Positions 1 through 10,289 of a stretch of DNA of 64,000 bases are shown here, in pieces. The position numbers and the translations under genes are program-made. The notes beneath the pieces are model-generated. The model was given only the letters and a program-made list of their open reading frames with translations, made no database searches and was not told where the DNA came from. How positions within the stretch are numbered: position 1 is the first letter of the stretch; each line of letters opens with the position of its first letter. Source of the stretch: Lenzites betulinus (lineage: Eukaryota > Basidiomycota > Agaricomycetes > Polyporales > Polyporaceae); contig JABYQU010000051.1 in the NCBI GenBank assembly GCA_022264855.1, forward strand, positions 1 through 64,000, in the 5' to 3' direction.

Positions 1-150
1 TGAGAATGCGAGTGACGGGCATGCACCGGGACCAATATCGGTAGTGAAGGTGAGGTAGAGAGCGCGCAGAAAAGTATTAAAAGAGAGGGAATAAGCATGT
101 AAAGCAACAACCCGACCCCGAAGTGCTGCTCACCAAACAACCCTGACCCA

Positions 151-2158
151 ATGAATGCACAAACCCCCCCTCGCCCCTCGCCCCGGATGACCTATGCTGA
201 AGTGGTAGCGAGCCCGCCGACAACCCCCAAACAAAGGGTAACGCGCCTGCTGGGCCCGACACGGAACGAAGAAGAAACTGGCGCAACAAATGGGACGGAA
301 GTGGCCCTAGCGCCCCGCAGGCGAACATGCAAAGAGAGGCTGAGGATCGTAACGGATCCTTGAAGAAGCCGAACGCTATGCGGGAGGCGGCGCTGGTTGG
401 AGGCGTGGATCAGAAAAACGCCCTGACCCAGGAAGAACCGCAGACAATCGAGGGCGCGTCGATCCTATTCGACGAACAGATGCGCGACCTCCACCCTCTC
501 TGCGCTCTGACACCGCCCAGACGATATGGGACGCCTACCTCGGAGGACTGGAGAAACCTGTCTGTTCATGGCGACAGCACAGTGCGATCAGACGTGGTCG
601 CGGAAGCCGTAGGAGACACGGTCCATTACTTCGGAGAAGACATCGAGAACATGGTGACGGACGGGCTTGACCGCTTCGGCAATCCCATCTGCGGCGGCCC
701 ACTGGACCCGGAGGCAACGAGGAAGAGGAAGCGACAGCAGAGAGAGGACTCACCAGTGCCACCGACGCTGCTAGGAAAGAAGATATCAATACGCTTCCGC
801 AAGCACAGGGACCACGACGGGGAAGCAACACTGAATGCGCGTGGTGGAACTGAGACGAAGGGGAAGACACGTGAAGTCCCAGACACGCTTGGATTGGCGA
901 GCAAATCCGCTGCGGAGATCCGAGACGACTGGATCAAGTCGGTGTCCGGAACGTCCCTGCTAAGCAACGGAGCCTCGCTGGACAGCTGGGCCCTGTCCCC
1001 ATCGCCGGTGACAGCACGTAAGGGAGTGGGACGGACCGTGCCGAGCGGCGTCTTGGCGGAACTGGAACTATCCCCCACACCGATGGACGTGGATGGCGAG
1101 CGGGAGAGGCCGCTTGGAGCGACCTGGACAACGGCGCGGACGAAGGGACTGGACCACCTCATCCCGAATGCGCCGAGCGACGTGGAAGGCCGCATTCTGC
1201 CGCAAAGAGGAGGCGCAGGCCCAAGTAGGACAGACCCGAAGCATGGAGGGCGGGCCCGGACGAGGTTCTGTTCGCTACCGTAGCGAACATCGGGTACCCG
1301 GAGCAGAACTTGAGGAAACTGATACACGACGAAATCAGGGGCCTCATCGAGAAGGTCACAGGAGAAAAAGACTTTGTACCAATTGCACCCCAGCCGGAAT
1401 GGGTCAGACCCCCGGGGAGGACCGGTGCGCCGAAAACTTGGATGATCCTGGGCCTGTCGAAGGAGGCTGTCCAAATGCTGGTCGCCGAAAAAGTCCTGTC
1501 CTGCGTATGGATCACGCTGTTCCTCTATGAGCGAAAACTCACTATCCCCCGATACCTCTTCACGCTCACGGGATTCACGACGAATCACAACGACGACATA
1601 CGGGCCTCGATAAGAGCTGCCTTCAACGATGACCCGATCTATTCCACTATCCTGGATCTCGTGCAGGGACACCCGGGACTACAGCACCTCACCCCCCATG
1701 ACGCGGCAGCACAGATTACGGCCTCGGTCGAGGTCAGGCTCGACTGGCTGAGTAATGGCAATATCCAGGCTGCGGTATTCTGTGATCCGCCAACAGGATG
1801 CGCAGACTCGTGGAAACGGTGGAGACAGGAACTCATGCGATTACCTTTCGAAAGCAGGTACAACCCAACAGCGACCTCTAGGAGCATTGAACTGTGCGCG
1901 GTATGCCACGGAGCGGACCATGTGACTCACAAATGCCCATTCCCTGCAATCCCGGGGTGGAACGCGCCGCCGGCAAGAACTCGAGCGTTCGGGCGACCAA
2001 GACCTAGCGGGGTGAATGAACAAGGACCGACAAACGAGCAACGCGCGCATACAGGAATGTTTGGCGGACCGAGGGGTGGACGAGGAAGGGGAGCAGCAAG
2101 GGGCGGGGGGAGAGGAGTCAGCTTCGGATACGTACACCGCCCGCCCTTTCACACCTAA
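151..2158 (+). CDS. LINE ORF1, gag-like nucleic-acid-binding protein (frame-broken)
   Basis: The first ATG-led stretch (151-363) contains the motif MTYAEVVAS, common near the start of LINE gag proteins. Coding then continues in another frame from about 327 to 1283 and in the third frame from about 1259 to 2158. Each change is equivalent to losing one base or to a -1 slip. The last part (residues from 1310) holds the conserved gag-like core and a zinc knuckle of CCHC type, CAVCHGADHVTHKC, near 1890-1932, then an Arg/Gly-rich tail (GGRGRGAARGGGRG) likely to bind RNA. The ORF1 product of related elements coats the element RNA. As it stands the copy cannot make a full ORF1 protein without frameshifting. 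Confidence 0.8.
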
Positions 2159-2583
2159 AGGACACGTGACCCGATGATGCACAGCCTGTATTGAAACCTC
2201 CCCCGCATACATGTGTTGAACGGACATGATGAGTGCCATAGTAGAGTAAACCGGGATGGGACCTGGAAGTAACTGCAAGGGAAAGCATGTCTACGGTGGA
2301 AGGGCTCGAGCAACAACGGGGGAGGAATAACGAAAGAAAGCAATGAAAGTGCGCTGAAGGGACTGGACATGACCAACCGAGTCCCGAGCACGGGTAGTGG
2401 GACTGGCGAACCTGCACGATACCAGGTCCACTAACGGCCCAATATACTGACTCCGCGGAGGACAGGAAAGCCGGAAGTGAAAACAAGCGGTGGCCTATTC
2501 AGGCCTCGACGACCCGCGCCGAGAGGCTTAAGCAATGACTGTTGGGACTGCTGCACCCACAACAGCCACACGCATAGTCGGCC

Positions 2584-5500
2584 GTGGCATCCGGCAAAGA
2601 TGCCTACTGCACGGGATGGTTGTATCGTGCGGGAAAAGAACCAACCACTGAACCAAACCCACATATAAACATTGATCAGCGGAACAACAGTGAGGCAAAC
2701 GGAAATCTGCGACTCACCGTGGACGGAGGCGCCAGTGCCCCGAATGCCAATACTAGTGCCGAGGATGTCCGGGGTGAGCATGGTGGCATCGTGGAGGACA
2801 CTGAGGTGGGTGCACGAAACGTAGGGGCGGAGAGAAGGACGACGTACACGGGATCGTGCAGAGGTGGCACGAGGTCCCGACTCACAATCGCGTCACTCAA
2901 CGTAAATGGGTACGCGGCGTCAGGAAACGAGCAGGGTAGCAAGTGGCTCCTAATCAACCAACTGATGAGAGAGGAGAAACTGAGCATCCTGGCCGTCCAA
3001 GAAACGCACCTGAATGCCGAGCGATCCAAAACGCTGAGGGACCTATTTGGGGAATACTTGAGCCTGCACTGTGGAGACGAGGCGGCGATGAACGAACGCA
3101 CGGGGGGGTAGCCTTTGTAATTAACAAAAGACGCATGACGGACACGGAGTGCGTGGCTGAACTGCTCATCCCGGGGAGAGCACTCCTCCTCAAAATACCA
3201 TGGACGAGTGGGAGGAAACTGACGATACTCAATGTGTACGCGCCGAATGCGGCGGGCGAGAACGCGGAGTTCTGGCAAACGGTGAAAGAGCGGCTCCAAG
3301 GTGGCGTGGATATAATCCTGGGGGACTTCAACATCGTTGAAGACGAAGTAGACCGTCTCCCAACTAGAAGGGATCCAGTGCGGCCGGTTGAGGAGCTGAG
3401 GAAACTGTGCCGCGATATGCGAGTAACGGACGGATGGAGAAGTGTCAACCTGAACCAGCGAGCGTTCACGTATATGCATGGTGGAACGGGATCGCAATCT
3501 AGACTTGACAGGATCTACGCCACGAGACAAATCAGACGGGATGCCTCGGTGTGGAAAATAACAGAATCAGGCGTACCAACGGACCATAAGATGATAGCGG
3601 TCTCCATCGCGAATAGGGCGGAACCGTATAGAGGGAGAGGAAGGTGGTCCCTCCCGCTGTTCCTGCTTGAAGACCCAGAAATGGTAGCGCAGATGAAAGA
3701 GCTGGCAGCTGTGATGTGTGTGGAGATTAGCGACATTAGGGCGAGGACAGCAGAAAGAAACCCGCAGACAGTGTATAGGGAGTTCAAGAGAAAATTGAGA
3801 ATAGCAGCACGCGAGAAGGCAAAAGAAAAAGTACCGAAGATCCAGAGGAGACTTGACGGACTGCGCCGGGACCTGACGCAAACGCTGAACTCCGAAGCAA
3901 GCGGAGGGATGCAATCGCGAGAAGTAATCCAGCACGTGGCAATCCTCCAAGAACGTATCACGACGCTTGAGAGGAAGAAGTTCGGAATACGGAGAACATC
4001 AGTAGAAGAAACACACTGGGAAGCGGACGAGGTAATATCGAAGCAGTGGATCAAAAGGCATGCCACAGCCCTCCCACCGACAACAATCCAGGAGCTGTCG
4101 GAGAACAAAGAAGGAAGGACGGTGTACACGACGAACGCTAAACGAATGGCTGAAATCGCAAGAGCCCACTATGATGGCTTGCAGAGGGATGACCTGGACG
4201 GGATGGGGGAGCCCCACAACGAGAACATCGAGCAGGCTCTTGCGGATACGCACGTCACACTCACGAATAGACAGAAAGCGAGTCTCGCAGCAAAACTTAC
4301 TGTAGAAGACGTGGTGGAGGCGATCAAATCGGCAGCCACAGGGAAGGCACCGGGAATGGATGGCCTCCCGACGGAGGTGTGGAAGGCGTACGTGAGGTGG
4401 TGTGAGCGAGATCAACGGAGAGGAGGAACCGGGGTGGACGTGGCTCGGGCCCTAGCGCGAGTATACAATGATGTCGCAGAGCATGGGATAATTGACGGCT
4501 TCGACTTTACGGAAGGTGTCATATGCCCGATCTATAAACTGAAAAAAGACAAACGAGATATCGTCAACTACCGCCCGATAACACTTCTAAACTCGGATTA
4601 CAAGGTCATGACGAGAGCAATCGCGAATAGAATGGCAAGCATAGCCCCCGACATTATACATGAGGACCAAGCGGGCTTTGTGCCCGGGAGATCGATATAT
4701 GACCACATATACTTGAACAAAATGGCCATCCAGTACTCGGAGGCTGAGGAGATCAACGGGGCCATCGTCGTGTTGGACCAAGAAAAAGCATACGACAAAA
4801 TTGACCACGGGTATATTGAGGCTGTCCTGAGACACATGAACTTCCCGGAGAACTTCATCCGGCTGGTAAAAAACCTCTATACGGGGGCCAGGAGCTGTGT
4901 GATGGTGAACGGCGTGAAAAGCTCGGACTTCTGCATCACACGGGGGGTCAGACAGGGCGACCCCATGTCATGCCTCCTCTTCGTAATAGCGATAGAACCC
5001 CTGGCATGCGCGCTGAGAGCGTCAAACATCGAGGGAATACGAGTCCCGGACCGCACGGAGAGGCTAGTCACTGCCCTCTTTGCGGACGACACGACAATCT
5101 TCCTAGGGGAGAATGACGACTTCAAGATGGTGGAAGAAGTGACGGAAAAGTGGTGCCGTGCCTCAAGAGCGAGATTCAATAGGGAGAAGACGGAAGTAAT
5201 CCCTGTGGGAATGCCTGAGTACAGGAAGAGGGTATGGGAGACGGGATGCACGCACCCGCTCAGAAGTAGGATCCCGCAAGCTGTCAAAATAGCGAAAGAC
5301 GGGGAAGCAGTGAGGTCCCTGGGCGCGTGGATTGGGAACAACATAGACAATGCAGCGCCGTGGACGTGCATATTGAACAAAATTGAGGCTGTCCTAGCAA
5401 AGTGGAGCAGGGGAAAACCGTCGCTGAAAGGACGGCGCCTCATCGTTGGAATGGAAGTGGGCGGCCGGACGCAGTTTCTAGCCAAAGCACAGGGGATGCC

Positions 5501-7688
5501 ACGACCGGTAGAAGATAGACTACAGAGGATGATCAGCAAGTTCATATGGGCCGGGGACACCCACCCTCGCGTCAGGAGAGAGGTGGTCCATGCACGCATC
5601 GTAGACGGGGGACTGGGAGTACTAGACATTGCCGTGAGGAACGAGGCGATACACCTCATGATGCTAAAGAGCTATCTGAATCTGTCAGAGAAACGCCCCA
5701 AATGGACAGCACTGGCGGATGTGCTCATTGCCAGAGCCGCAACAAAAGCGAGTCCTACCGCTCACCCAAAAATGAGAATCAATACCTTCCTCCAGCGATG
5801 GGAAGTGGATGCGCGGGCGTCCTCCAAACTACCGCCGATCCTCCAACGAATGATCAAGGCTGCCCGAAAGCACAATGTAAGGTGCTGTGTTAAGCTGCCA
5901 TCCCAAGGGATGAGAGAGGTGATGCCGATATGGCACCATGTCGGTGGCACCGAGACTGTGGCGAGGACAAGGAAACAGACGGCGGAATGCATCCTGCTCA
6001 AACATGGCGTCAGAACGGTCTCAGAGTGTGATACTCTCGCACAAAGGGGCGCGGACTGGGAGAAAAGACATGAAGACCACTGGGACTGTGCGTGTGAGGA
6101 GTGTACTCGTGACCGAGAAGACCGGGGATGTACAGCACCGTATAAATGTGTCCGCGCGGCAGAACGGCTCATCGAAACGCTGGAGTGGAAGTGGCACCCA
6201 CAGGCGGAGGGGAACGTAGATGAACTGACCCCGAAAAAGGAGAGACTAGGGGAAAGAAATGAGTGTGATGCGGCGGACGAGCGCAGGGTCTTCAACCCGT
6301 CAATAAACCAAGGGGAGAGCGCTGCGGATACCTTCAGGGTCTTTATACAGAACGAGGGAAGGGACCTGAGAGCTACCCGAGCCCCGCGTCCGCTGGGGAC
6401 ACATGACGCGGAAGTGGAGGTCTTCCTGGATGGCTCGAGTAGCTGGGACCCAACAGGCCGGGCCTGCGCGGGATGTGGTGTCTGGTTTGGACAGAATGAT
6501 GTGAGAAACGAAGCAGCGAGAGTGTGCGGAGCTGCTCAGACAAATCAGGTGGCTGAACTAATGGCCGTCCTCTTGGCAGTATCCAAGGTCTCCCCCTTCG
6601 CCCCCATGCATATTGTGACGGACTCCAGATATGTTGCCGATGGACTAACAAAGCACGTTAGTGGGTGGGAAGATAGGGGCTGGATTGGGGTGGCAAATGC
6701 GAAGGTGATCAAAAAGGTGCTCGGCGCTCTAAGAGCGCGCTCTGCGATAACAACGTTTAGATGGGTAAAGGGGCATGCGGGAGATGAAGGAAACGAAGGG
6801 GCGGACAGACTGGCCAAAGAGGGAGCCAAGATGCCTACGAGGTTGGGGCCTGAGGATAAGATTGACACGCAGTACCTGAAGAACGGAGTAGCCCTGCAGA
6901 CGCTGACACAGAGCCTGGCATACAGGGGAATCTGCGACCAAAAGCGGGCACCGATAAGAGCTACAACCGCCCGAAACGTTGAGATGGTGATGTGCTCCTT
7001 ACAGGAACAGGGGTGTGAACTGGAATCTGTAGAGGCAGTGTGGACCGAGCTATGGAAAAACGCCATCCGCAAACAACCGAGGGACTTCCTCTGGAAGGCG
7101 CTCCATGGGGCGCTGCGTATTGGCAGGTACTGGGCACATATCCCGGGGTATGAGGAGCGCGGAATGTGCCGGAGGTGTGGGGTGGCAGAGGACCTGGAGC
7201 ACATCTTGGTGTCATGCGACGCAGCAGGGAGACAGTGCGTATGGGACCTCACACAACTACTTCTGCGAGCGAAAGACATACATATTGCTAACATATCCCT
7301 GGGGCTCGCGCTGGGAGCCCATGCAAGGGTCCTCCGGAAAGCGGACGGGACACTTGATAGCACCAGGACGCGCGCGGCACGAATTGTCATGTCGGAATCA
7401 GCGTATCTCATCTGGACCCTAAGATGCGAGAGGGTGATATCGTGGGCAGACGAGCCGGGCAGAGAACACTCAGTAAGCGAAATAAGAAATAAGTGGCAAG
7501 GGGCACTCACGAGGCGGCTCCGGATGGATCAGGCAAACGCCAGACGAGCGGGACCGCGGAAGAAAAAGCAAAAAGTAGCATCGATTGAGCGAACATGGGG
7601 GGGCATGATAAGGAATGTGGCGGACCTCCCACCGGACTGGACCATGTGCAAGGGGGTTTTAGTGGGTATCCCGGACGAACCTGGATAA
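2584..7688 (+). CDS. LINE ORF2: endonuclease, reverse transcriptase, RNase H (one frame break)
   Basis: The endonuclease begins near 2884 (LTIASLNVNG, then AVQETHL) in one frame. That frame ends in TAG right after a G7 run at 3112, and the same domain resumes in the -1 frame (GGVAFVINK, NVYAPN, LGDFNIVED) and stays open to 7688. Reverse transcriptase motifs follow: GKAPGMDGLP, YRPITLLN, DQAGFVPGRS, VVLDQEKAYDKI, GVRQGDPMS and the catalytic LFADDT (about 4330-5100). RNase H is seen as VFLDGSS, ELMAVLLA, VTDSRYV and WVKGHAGDEGNEGAD (about 6415-6830). A zinc-binding RVT tail (CRRCGVAEDLEHILVSC) lies near 7165-7215. No ATG precedes the endonuclease in its own frame. The 2584 boundary is a GTG, so the true start is unknown. 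Confidence 0.92.
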
Positions 7689-7838
7689 ACGCCCAGGCCG
7701 GGGAGCCCCACACTGCGCCGACAAAACTCCGCCCGCGCGTGCGTAACGCATTTCCCCCGGTGGTGTAGAGGCCATCCAGCCTCGAAATCCTGCACATCTC
7801 ATGGAAACGGCTGTAGCCTGTGCGCCATGAGAGCACCA

Positions 7839-7839
<1 letters not shown>

Positions 7840-7890
<51 letters not shown>
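7840..7890 (+). repeat. Poly(A) tail of the LINE, 51 A's
   Basis: An uninterrupted run of A's closes the element, as expected from target-primed reverse transcription of a polyadenylated RNA. The lack of any interruption suggests the insertion is young, although the coding frames are already broken or misread. Confidence 0.95.
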
Positions 7891-7893
<3 letters not shown>

Positions 7894-9344
7894 AGTAGCG
7901 TGCTGGAGGAAGGGCTTCTCCTCCTCTCTGGCCCACTCCCCCACCATGCCACGAATGCCTGTATAGCCAACCCTTGGCGTCGTAAGCCTGCATACAGGTT
8001 GTAAAACGAGCGTCAGGGCCAGTGAGCATACGGCTTGAGGCTGGATGGGTCGTGGCTCGTTTGGATGTAGCCTTGTGTCGGGCGAAAACTGAACTCCAGT
8101 TCCTTAGGGCAGTCTCGGGGTGCCGCAGGAGGGCCCCAGGAGGACGCTAGGATGCCTGCAACGCAACATAGCGAAGCAGATGCCCACATATGCTGCATAT
8201 GATGGTTGGACAATGTATACGACACGGCCGCGTGCCGAGCAGAATAGCAACCGGGTACCGATGGGTGTATGCGCCGCATGGCTTCACCCAGACCCCCTCA
8301 GAGCCTGCCTGCCGTCCTCCCCCGCGTCATTGCACACACTGGATGAGCTTCGAAGAATGAGGTGGAGCTCGACGACGATGGATGGCTGCCCGACATCCCG
8401 GATGTACTGGGAATAGGCGCCTAACTGGGGTTGGAAAGAGGCGCCGATAGACCTGGTTCCATCAGGCTGCGCCTGCGCCTCGTGTATATCACTCGACATG
8501 CTCCTGTCTCGGGATAAAACCCTCCAGGTACTAGCAGATTTCGTTGCTGACGTCTTCCACCTATGTGAAGACATCCCATGCCTCATCATTGAAGATGATG
8601 ACGCCGTGCTCGCGCTCGCAATGTAACGCTGGCGCGAGGCGACCAGGTACAGGATCTGGCGATATCAAGTGACGTCCGGTAGACGGTTGGTGAACTCAAG
8701 GTTGGAGAACTGACCTTGACCGCTCTTTGAGACAGTCCCTACCTGGGTGTTCTCGGGAGCACACCACCGTCCCTACCCGCCCCCTTCCTCTCGTATTGCA
8801 GTCAACGTGGACACGTCGACACCCGTCTGGGCGAGACGAGGAGTAATTAGAGACAACCGTCGTTCGCGACGGTTGTCTCTTCCCCTGCAGGTTTTTATGC
8901 CGCTCACTATCGGCTTTTCCTGCCCCGCTCACTTTATTTTTTCCCCACTGGGGTTTTTTACCACTAAGAGCGTGGAGAAGGGTTTATTCTCGTCGGACCA
9001 GCGCCCCAGGTGCACAGGCGGACTCAAACAACACGTTGCACTACAACTCCATACGATGCGAAGAACAGAGGCCGGGGCGTTACCTTGATGGGGACTTATC
9101 TACGTACTGGTTCGCGATTTGTGCCGGTCTGTAACCTATTACTTATATTGGTAGTTACATTACATACCCGCGTGGAAACAAATCGAACGCTCCTCCTCCT
9201 CCTCCTCCTCGGGCTCGGAGAGTCGCGGACGCTTCCGCTCTGCCTGCGACGATTCTGCGTAGGCCATGTCGAGGGGATTCGATGCCACAGGATGCTCGGG
9301 GGCGAGGTGAGAGGGTTTGCTGAACTAGGAATTTCGGTAACCTT
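7891..9344. other. Spacer between LINE and CACTA element
   Basis: No convincing gene. Several short ORFs occur on both strands (for example around 8284-8589 on the minus strand) but none has recognisable motifs or intron-linked extensions. The only structured item is the perfect hairpin at 8849-8880. A short CTC triplet run (about 9190-9210) is also present. Confidence 0.6.
8849..8880. repeat. Perfect 14-bp inverted repeat with TTCG loop
   Basis: Arms AGAGACAACCGTCG and CGACGGTTGTCTCT are exact reverse complements and flank a TTCG tetraloop. In RNA, UUCG loops are unusually stable. There is no neighbouring gene to which it clearly belongs, and its function is unknown. Confidence 0.9.
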
Positions 9345-9355
9345 CACTGCGTGAA
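9345..9355 (+). repeat. CACTA left terminal inverted repeat
   Basis: CACTGCGTGAA, preceded by CTT. It pairs with 19217-19227. Beyond 11 bp the two ends diverge. Confidence 0.85.
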
Positions 9356-9589
9356 TGGCCAAATAGTCTCCCGCGGAAATCACCACTGATATCACGGATA
9401 TTACGAACGTAGCCACGCGGGAGAACGTAGGATAATATCGCGAGAATGTACGAGTATACGCACGATATCCACCCATGATAACCACGCGTGGCGATCTACT
9501 GTAGCCATACCGTAGCCACAGGCTGATATTTGACGTCCCCACGGGTGAACATTAGGATGATCCCACATTTCCGCCGAGAGTACGCCCCA

Positions 9590-9603
9590 GCAAACGTCAG
9601 ATA
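9590..9603 (+). repeat. Subterminal direct repeat of the CACTA element (left copy)
   Basis: GCAAACGTCAGATA lies about 245 bp from the left end and recurs at 19040-19053, about 175 bp from the right end, in the same orientation. CACTA elements commonly carry subterminal repeats bound by their own proteins. A role here is inference. Confidence 0.6.
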
Positions 9604-10289
9604 ACATCGCATAAATTGTGAGGCTACTTGAGATTGCCCTGTGGTTATCGATGGGTGACACTGCTGATGAGGTCATCGTATTGCAGTGCTGAAATCTCCG
9701 CCTGCTCGTGCGGGCTCGTGCACGATCATATTTCGAACAGCATGCAATAGATGTAGTACTACTACTATACATGTAAACGACATACTGAGAGCATGCTACT
9801 TGGCGATGGAGCTCCCGGAGGACGGTGTGGCTGCTATGGCTGGGCAACTGATCAGCGCGCCAGATACTACGAATGAGTTTCAGGAAAACGCCACTTACCC
9901 TGCAGATCGGTATTGCTCGGTGCATGAACGGTTTGAGGTCCTGAGCGCGTGGGTGGATGCCTGAGATGTCAGTTACAATGGCGGGTAGGGCCCGAGATGC
10001 GCCCAGCAGCCCAACCGATATGCGCGCAGCGGAGGAACCAAGAGGACCACGTACGATGTTGAATTGCTGAGCCACAACATCGCACACACCGTGTCGCCGC
10101 GTCTCCCATTGACGCGGACCCGGAGGGTAACGTCCCGGAGGCGTGTGCGCGGACCTTATGCCGTGGATGACATCGACAAGCCGAACTGGCGAGGGGGCAC
10201 CGTGCGCCGACAAGTACCTGCAGAGGAATAAAAGGGACGGCCAAGCCAAGGTCATTGCGTATAGGATTCCCGCTCACCACCTGCACACG

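Larger units (their letters stand above)
1..7890 (+). mobile_element. Non-LTR retrotransposon (LINE, Tad1/I-like), two ORFs, poly(A) tail
   Basis: A LINE reading left to right: a gag-like ORF1 with a CCHC knuckle, then an ORF2 with apurinic-type endonuclease, reverse transcriptase, RNase H and a C-terminal zinc-knuckle region, a 3' UTR of about 150 bp and a run of 51 A's. The combination of APE endonuclease, RT and RNase H with separate ORF1 fits the Tad1/I group of fungal LINEs (family knowledge; clade not proven). No 5' target-site duplicate matching the sequence after the poly(A) was found, so the 5' end may lie before base 1. Reading frames break several times, always in the same direction (see ORF1 and ORF2). 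Confidence 0.93.

Noticed and set aside
40..70. Possible 5' target-site duplicate of the LINE (GAGAGCGCG versus GAGAGTAGCG after the poly(A))
   Set aside because: Only six bases match before divergence, too weak to define the 5' end.
626..1672. 348-codon minus-strand ORF
   Set aside because: Antisense shadow of LINE ORF1.
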